Assembly: GCF_015561195.1 (NCBI RefSeq)
Contig: NZ_JADMSU010000001.1
Location: 186,001-250,000, forward strand
Length of the DNA: 64,000 bases
Reading direction: 5' to 3'
Origin: Collinsella aerofaciens
GTDB lineage: Bacteria > Actinomycetota > Coriobacteriia > Coriobacteriales > Coriobacteriaceae
Of the stretch, positions 43,289 to 52,257 are shown piece by piece. Made by a program: the position numbers and the translations under genes. The notes below the pieces were generated by a model. The model saw only the letters and a program-made list of their open reading frames with translations. It was not told the DNA's origin and did no database searches. Every line of letters begins with the position of its first letter. The stretch's first letter is position 1.

Positions 43289-45931
43289 CTACAGCGCGCC
43301 GGAACCGGCTTGCATCATGCCGCCGGGGCCCGAGGTCACGCCGCCGCTCACGGGCGCGGCGTTGCCAGTGTGCGGTGCCGCCGGGGCGGTATCACCACCG
43401 AGCGTGCCCGCCGGACGCGGTGCCGGGATCTCGCCCGTGCCGTGGCTAAAGACAAACTTGCCATCGGCCACGTCGCACAGGACGGTATCGCCCTCGCCCC
43501 ACTCGCCGGCCAGCAGCTCCTCGGACAGCGGGTCCTCGATGAGCTTTTGAATAGCACGGCGCAGCGGACGCGCACCGTTGGTGAGGTCGGTGCCCTCGGC
43601 CACGATCTTGTCATAGGCCGCATCGGTGAGCTTGATATTCATGCCGTTAGCGATCAGGCGCTGGCGCAGATCGTCCACCAGCAGGTGCGCGATCTTGGTG
43701 AGATTCTCGCCCGAGAGCTTCTGGAACACCACAATATCGTCGATACGGTTGAGCAGCTCGGGGCGGAACAGGCGCTTGAGCTCGCCCATCGCGCGGCCGC
43801 GGATCTCACTCGACGTGAGACCCTGCTCGCCGGTGGTGCCAAAGCCAACGCTCGCATCCTGTGCGATCTCGCGGGCGCCCACGTTGGACGTCATGATGAT
43901 CACGGTATTGCGGAAGTCGACCGTCTTGCCCTGGCTATCAGTCAGGCGGCCCTCCTCCAGCACCTGCAGCAGGATGTTAAAGATATCGGGGTGCGCCTTC
44001 TCGATCTCGTCGAACAGCACGACCGAGTACGGGTGGCGACGAACGGCCTTGGTGAGCTGGCCGCCCTCATCGTGACCGACGTAACCCGGAGGGCTGCCGA
44101 TGAGCTTGGAGACCTCGAACTCGCTACCGAACTCGGACATGTCGAAGCTGATGAGTGCGTCCTTGCTGCCAAAGAGGTACTCGGCGAGCGTCTTGGCGAG
44201 CTCGGTCTTGCCCGTGCCGGTGGGACCCAAGAAGATAAAGCTGCCGCCGGGGCGACGCGGATCCTTGAGCGGCGAGCGGCTGCGGCGCACGGCCTTGGCA
44301 ACGGCCTCGACAGCCTCATCCTGACCGATAATGCGCGTCTTGAGCACGCTTTCGGCCTGCAGCAGGCGACGGCTCTCGCTTTCGGTAAGCGAGGACACCG
44401 GCACGCCCGAAGTCACGGACACGATATCGGCGATCTGACTCACATCGATGGTGAGCGGGCTGGCGTCGAGCTCGGCGGTCCAGGCAGCCTTGGCCTCGGC
44501 GAGTTCAATCTCGGCAGCCTTCTGCTGCTCGGTGATCTCGGCGGCCTTGTTCATGTCGTCGCTCTCGGTAGCCTCCTGTGCGGCAGCCTTGAGTTCCTCG
44601 ATGCGATGCTCGGCCTCGCGCACCGGCTCGGGCGCGCGATTCGCGGCGATGCGAGCGCGGGCACCGGCCTCGTCGATGAGGTCGATTGCCTTATCGGGCA
44701 GGAAGCGATCCTGGATGTAGCGGTTGGAGAGGTTCGCGGCGGCCTCGATGGCACCCTGTGTATAGCGCACGTGGTGGTGCTCCTCGTAGCGCGGCTTGAG
44801 CGCGGTCAGGATCTTGACCGTATCCTCGACGCTCGGCTCCTCGACATCGATGGTCTGGAAGCGGCGCTCGAAGGCCGGGTCCTTGGTGAGGTACTTGCGG
44901 AACTCCTCGGCCGTGGTGGCACCGATAATCTGGAAGGCGCCGCGCGCGAGCACCGGCTTGAGCATGGAGCTCGCGTCGATGGAGCCCTCGGCGGAACCGG
45001 CACCGATGATGGTGTGCATCTCATCGATAAACAGGATGACGTCGTCGGCCTCGGTTGCCTCCTGGATCACGTTCTTGAGGCGCTCCTCGAACTCGCCGCG
45101 ATACTTGGCGCCCGCAACGAGACCCGGCAGGTCGAGCGTCCAGATATTCTGGTTCATGAGGTTCTCGGGCACGTTGCCGGCGGCGATCTGCTGGGCCAGA
45201 CCCTCGACGATGGCCGTCTTACCCACGCCAGGGTCGCCCAGGATGAGCGGGTTGTTCTTGGTGCGACGCGAAAGAATTTCCATCATACGCTGGACTTCCT
45301 TTTCGCGGCCGATCACCGGATCGAGTTCGCCGTCGTGCGCCTTCTGCGTAAGGTTGGTCGCGAACTGCCTAAGTGTATCGGTACCGCTCCCCTTTTGCTG
45401 GGAGGCATCCGAGCCGCTAAAGAACGGCAGGCCCGTACCGGGACGCCCGGCACCGGCACCAGCGAGCGGACGCTTCTTATCCTGGTCCTTAGCGGTGAGT
45501 TTCTCGATAGCCTTTTTGATGGAGGCGGACGACACACCCAGGCGCATGAGGATGTCCATGGCCATGCCGTTGCCCTCTTCGACGATGCCGATGAGCAGGT
45601 GCTCGGTCGACACATACGTCTGGTTGTTCTCACGCGCCACGCGGAATGAACGCTCCATCACGCTAATGACGAGCGGCGTAAAGGCGAGCTTGGCCGCCTC
45701 GGTCTCCTCGCTGGGCTCGGGGACCGTGGTCTGGACATCTTTGAGAGTATCCATGATGTCATCGTAGGAGATGTCGAGCGAACGCAGTGCCTCGGCGGCA
45801 ATGCCCTCGTCCTCCTTGGCGAGTGCGAGCAGCAGGTGCTCGGTACCCACCTTATTTGAGTGAAGATCGAGCGCTTCTTGCTTGGCCATGGACATGACCT
45901 TGCGCGCGCGATCGGTAAAACGGTCTAACAT
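43289..45931 (-). CDS. clpC: ATP-dependent Clp protease ATP-binding subunit ClpC
   Basis: An 880-residue AAA+ unfoldase. Two Clp N-repeats come first ([47 protein letters not shown]). AAA domain 1 has GDPGVGKT and [16 protein letters not shown] domain 2 has GPTGTGKT and [13 protein letters not shown]-like coiled region lies between them. It feeds substrates to ClpP. The ATG at 45931 follows agaggaa. No ctsR-mcsAB genes are adjacent; it is a single-gene unit. Confidence 0.95.
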   Translation of the reverse strand: MLDRFTDRARKVMSMAKQEALDLHSNKVGTEHLLLALAKEDEGIAAEALRSLDISYDDIMDTLKDVQTTVPEPSEETEAAKLAFTPLVISVMERSFRVARENNQTYVSTEHLLIGIVEEGNGMAMDILMRLGVSSASIKKAIEKLTAKDQDKKRPLAGAGAGRPGTGLPFFSGSDASQQKGSGTDTLRQFATNLTQKAHDGELDPVIGREKEVQRMMEILSRRTKNNPLILGDPGVGKTAIVEGLAQQIAAGNVPENLMNQNIWTLDLPGLVAGAKYRGEFEERLKNVIQEATEADDVILFIDEMHTIIGAGSAEGSIDASSMLKPVLARGAFQIIGATTAEEFRKYLTKDPAFERRFQTIDVEEPSVEDTVKILTALKPRYEEHHHVRYTQGAIEAAANLSNRYIQDRFLPDKAIDLIDEAGARARIAANRAPEPVREAEHRIEELKAAAQEATESDDMNKAAEITEQQKAAEIELAEAKAAWTAELDASPLTIDVSQIADIVSVTSGVPVSSLTESESRRLLQAESVLKTRIIGQDEAVEAVAKAVRRSRSPLKDPRRPGGSFIFLGPTGTGKTELAKTLAEYLFGSKDALISFDMSEFGSEFEVSKLIGSPPGYVGHDEGGQLTKAVRRHPYSVVLFDEIEKAHPDIFNILLQVLEEGRLTDSQGKTVDFRNTVIIMTSNVGAREIAQDASVGFGTTGEQGLTSSEIRGRAMGELKRLFRPELLNRIDDIVVFQKLSGENLTKIAHLLVDDLRQRLIANGMNIKLTDAAYDKIVAEGTDLTNGARPLRRAIQKLIEDPLSEELLAGEWGEGDTVLCDVADGKFVFSHGTGEIPAPRPAGTLGGDTAPAAPHTGNAAPVSGGVTSGPGGMMQAGSGAL

Positions 45932-45968
45932 GCTAGTTCCTCTTAGACGAGCTAGTTTTTTCAAACGC

Positions 45969-45994
45969 AAAGCGCCACTCGTGGCGGCGCTTTG
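45969..45994 (-). terminator. Terminator between the DUF2798 gene and clpC
   Basis: Stem AAAGCGCC/GGCGCTTT (45969-45976, 45986-45993) with a short loop, between the DUF2798 gene and clpC. The T-run is poor. Confidence 0.6.
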
Positions 45995-46135
45995 GTCTCT
46001 TTACCCATAGTGGGACTATGTTAACAGCACGAACCTCGATTGCAAAACCGCCACGTTGGAGTCGGCCTCCCGCGACAGCTTGGACCGCCACAATATTGCC
46101 GGGTACTTTTGTGGTTGCTTGCGTGAGCAAGCGCG

Positions 46136-46705
46136 CTAGGCCGAGAGGATAGCCTTGGGCGCGGGCTCGGCCGTGTGCGTATGGGCGCACTCGGGCTGCT
46201 TGGCCGGCTGCATGAGGACGGTACCGATGGGGAACGCACGACGGAAGAGTGCACGGACGATGGGGCCGGCCACGATGATGTTGAACGGCCAGGCCATGAT
46301 GAAGTTCCAACCGATGTTCTGGATCCAAAGCTGCGGCAGGTTGGGCAGCACGGACATCACGCCGCCAGGCATGTGGGTACCAGCCTCGATCACGCCAAAG
46401 AGGGACATGATGATGACCATGGGGACGACCATGCAGGTGCTCACGATAACGGGGATGAAGCGCGGCGAGGTCGAAGGCTTGACGAAGAGTTTAAACGCGA
46501 CCTTCTTGGCAATCGGGCTCGCAATAAACCAGTCACAGAGCATGGCAAAGATGTATCCAACGGGAAAGCCGAGCCATGCCTCGGACAGGACCTCCATGTT
46601 GAGCGCGCCGACGGTGCGGGCAACGTTGTAGATGGACATCCAGAGCACCATGCAGAAGCACATGCTAAAGGTGAAGATCAGGCTCTCTCGTTTGTTAGTA
46701 GGCAT
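46136..46705 (-). CDS. DUF2798 membrane protein
   Basis: A 189-residue membrane protein with four hydrophobic segments in two repeats (LIFTFSMCFCMVLWMSIYN with AWLGFPVGYIFAML; VSTCMVVPMVIIMSLFG with NFIMAWPFNIIVAGPIVR). This internal duplication is typical of DUF2798 proteins of unknown function. The C-terminal tail is hydrophilic. A leader with a strong terminator hairpin and a palindrome at the promoter suggest its expression is controlled by a signal. Confidence 0.8.
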   Translation of the reverse strand: MPTNKRESLIFTFSMCFCMVLWMSIYNVARTVGALNMEVLSEAWLGFPVGYIFAMLCDWFIASPIAKKVAFKLFVKPSTSPRFIPVIVSTCMVVPMVIIMSLFGVIEAGTHMPGGVMSVLPNLPQLWIQNIGWNFIMAWPFNIIVAGPIVRALFRRAFPIGTVLMQPAKQPECAHTHTAEPAPKAILSA

Positions 46706-46768
46706 AAAGTGGGCAATCCTTTCTTTTTGTCCGTCGCTCGCGCGCTTGCCCCGGTGTCTTCCCGCAAC

Positions 46769-46815
46769 AAAAAAGACGGGCGAGATGGGGTCATTTGGCC
46801 TTCATCTCGCCCGTC
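46769..46815 (-). terminator. Strong hairpin-T-run 64 bp upstream of the DUF2798 gene
   Basis: Perfect 13-bp stem (GACGGGCGAGATG with its complement) followed by six T on the minus strand. It could be an attenuator in the leader of the DUF2798 gene or the terminator of the upstream exporter gene. Confidence 0.8.
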
Positions 46816-46847
46816 CGTCAACACGCACGCCTGCGACTACTTCCTAT

Positions 46848-46885
46848 GTATACGATTAGCCTAGCACGAAACGCATGCGCTTCGT
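46848..46885 (-). promoter_or_regulatory. Putative promoter with palindrome upstream of the DUF2798 gene
   Basis: TATACA (46848-46853, minus) would be a -10. An 18-of-20 palindrome (ACGAAACGCATGCGCTTCGT, 46866-46885) covers the expected -35. Low certainty. Confidence 0.35.
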
Positions 46886-46934
46886 AAGCGTTGAGTTTGT
46901 GGAGATGCAGGGCACCAATAATCCCCGACCCCAT

Positions 46935-47003
46935 AAGTTGCGGTGGAATACGGACTGTTTTACCCCTTTAAGCAGCAATTCAGTCCCTATTTCACCGCAA
47001 CTC
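46935..47003. repeat. Palindromic repeat, family B, copy 2
   Basis: Arms AAGTTGCGGTGGAATACGG (46935 onward) and the complementary CCCTATTTCACCGCAACT near 46985-47002. The arms match the copy at 4606-4674; the loop is unrelated. Confidence 0.8.
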
Positions 47004-47005
47004 AT

Positions 47006-47038
47006 TTGGTGCAAAGTGACCTGTCCCCCTTGCACCAA
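47006..47038. repeat. GGTGCAA hairpin with GGGGGACAGG, stop-codon-fused
   Basis: Arms TTGGTGCAA and TTGCACCAA enclose a CCTGTCCCCC core (the reverse of GGGGGACAGG). The right arm ends one base before the TAA stop of the ThrE-type exporter gene. Back to back with the family B palindrome. Confidence 0.78.
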
Positions 47039-48607
47039 TTAGCTGGTGTGGCGCCAGCGAGGGTCGGTGAGCGTACGCGCCACACCCAGGCCAACGGGCA
47101 AAAACGCCACGATGAGCACTGCACGCACAAACCAGCCGAGCATATTGACCGTGTCGAAGGTGCACATGTAATACATCGAGCGATACAGATACAAGCCCGG
47201 CACCATAATGACAATCGAAGGCACCGTGAGAGCGATACGTGGGTAGGTGAGCTTGATTTCTGCCAGGCTTGCCAGCAGGCCCGATACGAGCGCCCCGATG
47301 AATGCAGCCGCCTCGGGAGGCATTCCCGCGCTGAGGCCCAGGAAGGGAAGCATCGTCGGCGCATCGACAAGGGTCAGACGCAGGGTATTGGACACGGTGC
47401 CGATCAGACCGGCCGCCGCGGCCATCTTTACCGGGCTGTTGAACATAACCGAGAAGCCAAATACACCGATAAAGCTCATCAGTATGCGCAAGAGCGTAAG
47501 AGCCAATGGTGAGAGGCCGAGCGGGGCGAAGTCATCCGGCGCCAGCCCCACACATTCGGCAACCATCCAGCCTACAAGGGTCGCCATCACAATAATCGAC
47601 ACGGCATACGAAAGACGCTCAATGCCACTTCGCATATCGAGCTTAGCGATGTCGAGGCCCGCCGTAATGAGAGGAAAGCCGGGAATCACAAAGAGCATGG
47701 CGCCGATATAGCCTTCTTGGTGCGACATTGCCCCCGGTATGACCTGGCCAAGGCCGAGCAATGCCAGCAGATACGAAACGCAAGCGAGCGCAACGCCGAT
47801 CGTCAGCGCGCTAAACTGGCCAAGGCCCTGCTTGAGAATATGGGAACGGGCAAAGTTGCCGACACCAGCGCCCACAAATGCACAAGCCATCTCGATAGGG
47901 CCGCCGCCGAGCAAAAAGACGAAGGCGCCGCAAGCACAGGCCGCCGCAAGGCCCTGTTGCCAGGGAGTGTAATCGGGTTTTGAACTCTCAACGGTCTTGA
48001 GCATCTCGTGGTACTCATGCACGGTAAACCGGCGCCCGTAAACCTCGATTTCCTTTAAGAAGCTCTCCATCATCCAAATGCGATGGGTATTGACTCCCGT
48101 TGTGGGTAGGCTGACGACCTCGTTAAAGCAGTGGCCGCCTTCGATGCAGGTGCACTCAAACGACAGGAGACTCAGGTCGACGTGAATCGTGACGCCGAGT
48201 ACGGCAGCAACACGATTCATGGTATCGCGCACGCGCCAGGCACCTGTTCCGCTTGCCAGCATAAGCATGCCGGTGCGGCAGATGATGGATGATTTATCGG
48301 TGAGCGGCGCATCGACGGCAAGCTCATCGCCTGCCGTCACGATCTGGCGCCAGTCGGTTTTCATATGGAGGGCGCCGGCACGAACGCCGTGGTGCATAGG
48401 GGCTCTCGAGAATAGCGAATCGGGGCGCGAAGGCTGTGGGGGTTCCGTCGATTCGATCTCATCCTCGTCGGACCCTTCATCAACAAGGTCGAAAGTATCG
48501 AGTGTCGCCGGCTCGCGACGATCGATCAACTCCTCGTCCTCATCATCAAAGTAATTGAACTGATCGAGCATGTCCTCTTCGATTGCACGATCGCTCGCGT
48601 CGTCCAT
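47039..48607 (-). CDS. Threonine/serine exporter family protein (ThrE-like, fused halves)
   Basis: A 522-residue membrane protein. A long acidic N-terminal region (about 90 residues, rich in Asp/Glu) is followed by a cytosolic domain (IICRTGMLMLASGTGAWRVRDTMNRVA, the DUF1212 start) and about ten hydrophobic segments. Both the ThrE and the ThrE_2-type halves are joined in one chain. Such proteins export threonine and serine in Corynebacterium. The ATG at 48607 follows gaaggga. Its stop codon touches a repeat hairpin. Confidence 0.85.
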   Translation of the reverse strand: MDDASDRAIEEDMLDQFNYFDDEDEELIDRREPATLDTFDLVDEGSDEDEIESTEPPQPSRPDSLFSRAPMHHGVRAGALHMKTDWRQIVTAGDELAVDAPLTDKSSIICRTGMLMLASGTGAWRVRDTMNRVAAVLGVTIHVDLSLLSFECTCIEGGHCFNEVVSLPTTGVNTHRIWMMESFLKEIEVYGRRFTVHEYHEMLKTVESSKPDYTPWQQGLAAACACGAFVFLLGGGPIEMACAFVGAGVGNFARSHILKQGLGQFSALTIGVALACVSYLLALLGLGQVIPGAMSHQEGYIGAMLFVIPGFPLITAGLDIAKLDMRSGIERLSYAVSIIVMATLVGWMVAECVGLAPDDFAPLGLSPLALTLLRILMSFIGVFGFSVMFNSPVKMAAAAGLIGTVSNTLRLTLVDAPTMLPFLGLSAGMPPEAAAFIGALVSGLLASLAEIKLTYPRIALTVPSIVIMVPGLYLYRSMYYMCTFDTVNMLGWFVRAVLIVAFLPVGLGVARTLTDPRWRHTS

Positions 48608-48735
48608 ATAGACGCTCCCTTCCTGCCGACTAACCCTCATCCTAGGCAGCGACGGCTAAAGGAAACATAAAAGAAACGGCTGTCATGCGAGCCATATGCG
48701 CAATAGCCGATGCATCGGTGAACCCTCATCGAGAC

Positions 48736-48799
48736 GAGAGTGGATAATCTCCCGTTTTGAGCCCGCATGCAAACCAAAAGTGGGAGATTATCCACTCTC
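48736..48799. repeat. GTGGATAATCTCCC palindrome, copy 2
   Basis: Perfect 18-bp arms GAGAGTGGATAATCTCCC and its complement (48736-48753, 48782-48799). Same family as 26715-26837. The stretch 48608-49123 holds no gene, only repeats. Confidence 0.85.
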
Positions 48800-48811
48800 A
48801 TTCCGCGGCTA

Positions 48812-48890
48812 GTCATTGGGGACGTTCTTAAACGACCAGTCAAACAAGAACGTCCCTAACGACTAGTCATTTAAGAACGTCCCCAATGAC
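48812..48890. repeat. GGGGACGTTCTT palindrome
   Basis: 25-bp arms (GTCATTGGGGACGTTCTTAA at 48812 with its complement ending 48890) match at 24 of 25 positions. A third AAGAACGTCCC copy lies in the loop (48847-48857). Related to the GGGGAC hairpins elsewhere. Confidence 0.82.
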
Positions 48891-48952
48891 TACATCGATG
48901 TTTTGGCAACGCCAGCGAGCGACGTCCAGGGCGAACAAGTTGACAGCCAAGG

Positions 48953-49088
48953 CAACGCCGATGCCCTGGCAACGACAGCGAAAGCCCGCCAGAGTGAGCA
49001 AGGTGCCTTGAAACGAGGCGGCATTGACCTTTTGGTCATGCCGCCGAAGTTGAAAGGCAGATTGCCGCTCTGGCGGGCTTGCAGCGTC
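48953..49088. repeat. Structured dispersed repeat, family A, copy 2
   Basis: Nearly identical to 8548-8682. Compensated or neutral changes keep the outer (AAGCCCGCCAGAG with CTCTGGCGGGCTT) and inner stems. One change pair (C to T near both ends) preserves pairing in this copy better than in copy 1. Confidence 0.85.
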
Positions 49089-49093
49089 GAGCC

Positions 49094-49120
49094 GTTACGC
49101 GGTTCGTAGAACCGCGTAAC
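49094..49120 (-). terminator. GTTACG hairpin after lysS
   Basis: Perfect 12-bp arms GTTACGCGGTTC and GAACCGCGTAAC, 3 bp beyond the lysS stop codon. No T-tract follows. Confidence 0.6.
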
Positions 49121-49123
49121 TAG

Positions 49124-51088
49124 TTAGTACATCTTTGCGCCGGCGGGGATGGAAGCGTCGAGCTGGATCAGGTTGAGGCGCTCCTCGCCCTCCTCCTCGT
49201 GGATGGCACTGATGAGCATGCCGCAGCTGGGGATGCCCATCATCTTGCGCGGAGGCAGGTTGGTAATGGCGAGCAAGGTCTTGCCGACCAGGTCCTCGGG
49301 CTCATAGTATTCATGGATGCCGGAGAGGATGGTGCGGTCGGTACCGGTACCGTCGTCGAGCGTAAAGTTCAGCAGCTTTTTGGACTTCTTGACGGCCTCG
49401 CATGCCTTGACCTTCACAGCGCGGAAATCGCTCTTGGAGAAGGTATCGAAGTCGACGAACTCCTCGAACAGCGGCTCAACGGCGATCTTGGAGTAATCGA
49501 GCGTGGGCTTAAGCGACGTAACGAACGGGCTCGCGGCGTTGCCGGCCTCTGCAGCCTTGGCGGCAGCGGCACCGGACCGGAAACCCTTCTCGGGCTTCAT
49601 ATGCGGGAACAGCAGGACGTCGCGGATAGAAGCCTGGTTGGTAAGCAGCATGACCACGCGGTCGATACCAATGCCAATGCCGCCCGCGGGAGGCATACCG
49701 TACTCGAGGGCGCGCACGTAGTCCTCGTCATACTCCATGGCCTCATCGTCGCCGCCGGCCTTCTCGGCCATCTGGGCAGCAAAGCGCTCGGCCTGGTCGA
49801 CCGGGTCGTTGAGCTCGGAGAATGCGTTGGCGTACTCGTGGCCGGCGATGACCAGCTCAAAGCGGTGGGTCAGACGCGGGTCGTCCTCAAAACGCTTGGC
49901 GAGCGGGCTGACCTCGATGGGGTAATCGCACACGAAGGTCGGGTTGACGATGGTATCCTCGCCCAGCTCATCGTAAATCTCGGCGATGATCTTGCCAGCA
50001 GTCCACTCGGGCTTGATCTCCAGCCCCTTCTCGCGCGCGGCGGCGGCAAGCTCCTCGACCGGCGTATCGATGGTGACCTGCTTGCCGAGCACATCGGAGA
50101 CGATGTCGGTCATGGGACGGCTGGCCCACTCACCGGAAAGGTCGATGGTCTGGCCCTGGTACTCGATGACCTCGGGGTTGCCGATGGCCTTGTTGGCAGC
50201 CTTGATGACGCCCTGGGCAAGCGCCTTCATGCCCTCGAGATCGGAGAAGGCACGGTAGGCCTCCATCGTGGTGAACTCGGGGTTGTGGGTGAGGTCCATA
50301 CCCTCGTTACGGAAGATGCGGCCGATCTCGAAGACGCGCTCAAAACCGCCGACGATGCAGCGCTTGAGGTGCAGCTCGGTAGCAATGCGCAGATAGCATT
50401 CCTGATCGAGCGCGTTGAAGTGCGTGATGAACGGCTTAGCCGTAGCGCCACCCTGAATAGTCTGCAGGATGGGGGTCTCGACCTCCATGTAACCGTCGGA
50501 CTCCATAAAGCGACGGAAGGTGGAGAGGATCTGCGAGCGCTTGCGGAAGGTCTCGCGAACATCATCGTTGGCAATGAGGTCGACGTAACGCTGACGATAA
50601 CGGGTCTCCTTGTCGGAGAGGCCGTGGAACTTCTCGGGCAGCGGGCGAACGGCCTTGGAGAGCAGGGTCGCGCTCTTGGGGGCGACGGAAAGCTGGCCGC
50701 GCTTAGTGCGCACGACCACGCCGGTCACGCCCAGGATATCGCCCAAGTCGAGGGCCTTGAGCGTGCTCCAGGCCGCCTCGTCCATGTCGTTAATACGGCA
50801 GAACAGCTGAATCTCGCCAGTCGCGTCGCGGACGACGATGAACATGATCTTGCCCTGACCGCGCTTGGCAACCACGCGGCCGCCGATCTTTACGACGTCC
50901 TCGGTGTCCTCGCCATCGGCAAGCCCGGCATACTTAGCCTCGATGTCGGCAACGTAATCCTCGATCTCGGAGTGCTCGGGGTACGGATTCTGGCCCGCCT
51001 CGAACAGGGAGGCGCGCTTGGCCAGGCGGGTGGCGCGCTCGTCGTTGAGCGTCGATGCCTGATCGGCGGCGTTCTGGTTTTCTGCCAT
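49124..51088 (-). CDS. lysS: Lysine--tRNA ligase with C-terminal tRNA-binding domain
   Basis: A 654-residue class II LysRS, about 150 longer than usual. It has the OB-fold anticodon domain (GGRVVAKRGQGKIMFIVVRDATG), motif 2 (RIFRNEGMDLTHNPEFTTMEAY) and motif 3 (PPAGGIGIGIDRVVMLLT). After a linker, residues about 545-654 form a Trbp111/MetG-type tRNA-binding OB fold (DFRAVKVKACEAVKKSKKLLNFTLDDG, LAITNLPPRKMMGIPSCGMLISA). The extra domain should raise tRNA affinity. It is preceded by greA with a terminator hairpin between. Confidence 0.95.
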   Translation of the reverse strand: MAENQNAADQASTLNDERATRLAKRASLFEAGQNPYPEHSEIEDYVADIEAKYAGLADGEDTEDVVKIGGRVVAKRGQGKIMFIVVRDATGEIQLFCRINDMDEAAWSTLKALDLGDILGVTGVVVRTKRGQLSVAPKSATLLSKAVRPLPEKFHGLSDKETRYRQRYVDLIANDDVRETFRKRSQILSTFRRFMESDGYMEVETPILQTIQGGATAKPFITHFNALDQECYLRIATELHLKRCIVGGFERVFEIGRIFRNEGMDLTHNPEFTTMEAYRAFSDLEGMKALAQGVIKAANKAIGNPEVIEYQGQTIDLSGEWASRPMTDIVSDVLGKQVTIDTPVEELAAAAREKGLEIKPEWTAGKIIAEIYDELGEDTIVNPTFVCDYPIEVSPLAKRFEDDPRLTHRFELVIAGHEYANAFSELNDPVDQAERFAAQMAEKAGGDDEAMEYDEDYVRALEYGMPPAGGIGIGIDRVVMLLTNQASIRDVLLFPHMKPEKGFRSGAAAAKAAEAGNAASPFVTSLKPTLDYSKIAVEPLFEEFVDFDTFSKSDFRAVKVKACEAVKKSKKLLNFTLDDGTGTDRTILSGIHEYYEPEDLVGKTLLAITNLPPRKMMGIPSCGMLISAIHEEEGEERLNLIQLDASIPAGAKMY

Positions 51089-51103
51089 AGTTAGCTCCTC
51101 AAA

Positions 51104-51138
51104 CTAAAACGCTCCCCAGGATTCGGTCCCAGGGAGCG
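51104..51138 (-). terminator. Terminator between greA and lysS
   Basis: Stem CGCTCCCTGG/CCTGGGGAGCG (imperfect) followed on the minus strand by TTTTAGTTT. lysS starts only 16 bp downstream, so read-through or a separate start is needed. Confidence 0.7.
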
Positions 51139-51166
51139 AAAACATACCTTTACGCGGGACCGTGGT

Positions 51167-51637
51167 CTAGCGTGCGATCTTGGCGATGGTGTAGATGCGG
51201 GTCTTGCCGGAAGGCGTAACGACCTCGACGGAGTCGCCCTCGCCGTGACCAATGATGGCGTGGCCGACCGGAGACTCGTTGGAGATCTTGTGCTCGAGCG
51301 AGTTGGTCTCGGTGGTACCGACGAGCGTGACTTCCATGACCTCACCGTTGGGATCAATCAGAGAAACGGTGGAACCGATGGAGACGGTCAGATCGCCCGT
51401 GGTGGCAGCAACCTGAGCGTTGGCGAGGATGGCCTGAATCTCGGCAATGCGAGCAGCATTCTGGGCCTGCTTGTCCTTGGCGGCATCGTACTCGGAGTTC
51501 TCCGAAAGGTCGCCGAACGCGCGGGCTTCCTTGATGTCCTCGACGATCTCCTTGGCGTAATCGCCCTCACGCCAAGCGAGCTCCTCGACGAGCTTCTGGC
51601 GGCCCTCAGCGGTCAGTACGATCTGGCTTGCGTCCAT
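51167..51637 (-). CDS. greA: Transcription elongation factor GreA
   Basis: A 156-residue GreA. The N-terminal coiled coil includes the tip ARAFGDLSENSEYDAAKDKQ with the acidic residues that trigger transcript cleavage by RNA polymerase. The C-terminal FKBP-like domain ends SPVGHAIIGHGEGDSVEVVTPSG. It lies between tatA and lysS. Confidence 0.95.
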   Translation of the reverse strand: MDASQIVLTAEGRQKLVEELAWREGDYAKEIVEDIKEARAFGDLSENSEYDAAKDKQAQNAARIAEIQAILANAQVAATTGDLTVSIGSTVSLIDPNGEVMEVTLVGTTETNSLEHKISNESPVGHAIIGHGEGDSVEVVTPSGKTRIYTIAKIAR

Positions 51638-51685
51638 ACGGATATCTCCCCAACTATGATGTAACGATCAACTGTCAACAAAACG

Positions 51686-51718
51686 AAAAAGACCGGCTAG
51701 CCTGCGGGCAAGCCGGTC
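51686..51718 (-). terminator. Terminator after tatA
   Basis: Stem GACCGGCT/AGCCGGTC (51691-51698, 51711-51718) followed by TTTTTCGTTTT on the minus strand. Confidence 0.85.
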
Positions 51719-51743
51719 AGGTGCTCACCCCAAAGGGATGGGA

Positions 51744-52019
51744 CTACTCTGCGTCCGCGTCGCTGTCCTCTGCCTTCTTTTGCTTGGCAGCAGCGAGCTT
51801 GGCCTCGAGCTCTGCGATCTCCTTGTCCTCCTTGGACTCCTCGACCACAACGTCCTCGGCCTGCTTGGTTTCGCCCTTATCGTCGCCCTCCATACCCTCG
51901 CGGATATTCTTGACGGTAGAGCCGAGGGACTTGCCGAGCTTCGGCAGGTTCTTGGGCCCGAAGATAATCAGGACAACAACGAGAATAATGATGAGCTCAG
52001 GAGCCCTCAGTCCAAACAT
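51744..52019 (-). CDS. tatA: Sec-independent protein translocase TatA/E
   Basis: A 91-residue protein with one N-terminal membrane helix ([33 protein letters not shown], the classic TatA start with FGPKNLP), then an amphipathic helix and a long charged tail. It forms the pore of twin-arginine export. No tatC is adjacent in this window. The ATG at 52019 follows tggagg; the longer frame to 52202 runs into the tRNA gene. Confidence 0.93.
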   Translation of the reverse strand: MFGLRAPELIIILVVVLIIFGPKNLPKLGKSLGSTVKNIREGMEGDDKGETKQAEDVVVEESKEDKEIAELEAKLAAAKQKKAEDSDADAE

Positions 52020-52092
52020 GTAGACCTCCACAATACAGCGAGACAAGCTCGAATGAGTATACCGCGGGTGTCGCGGTATCACAACAATAGCT

Positions 52093-52121
52093 AAAAAAAG
52101 GGACCGCAAGAAGCGGTCCCT
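52093..52121 (-). terminator. Terminator of tRNA-Pro
   Basis: Stem AGGGACCGC/GCGGTCCCT followed by TTTTTTAGC on the minus strand, between the tRNA and tatA. Confidence 0.85.
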
Positions 52122-52131
52122 CCTCATGCTC

Positions 52132-52208
52132 TGGTCGGGTTGACTGGATTTGAACCAGCGACCCCTGCGTCCCGAACGCAGTGCTCTACCAAACTGAGCC
52201 ACAACCCG
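52132..52208 (-). tRNA. tRNA-Pro (CGG)
   Basis: 77 nt with CCA encoded. The acceptor is CGGGTTG with CAACCCG, the anticodon loop is TTCGGGA, and the T-arm is TGGTTCAAATCCA. A -10 like sequence (TACTATAGT, about 52217-52225) lies just upstream. Confidence 0.95.
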
Positions 52209-52257
52209 TTAGCTCGACTATAGTAACAAAGATTTTCGCCGCGTGCTAGAGAAATTT

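Noticed and set aside
43268-45649. 793-codon plus-strand open frame
   Set aside because: Antisense of clpC; high-GC codon bias keeps the opposite frame open. No recognisable domain.
49199-51094. 631-codon plus-strand open frame
   Set aside because: Antisense shadow of lysS.
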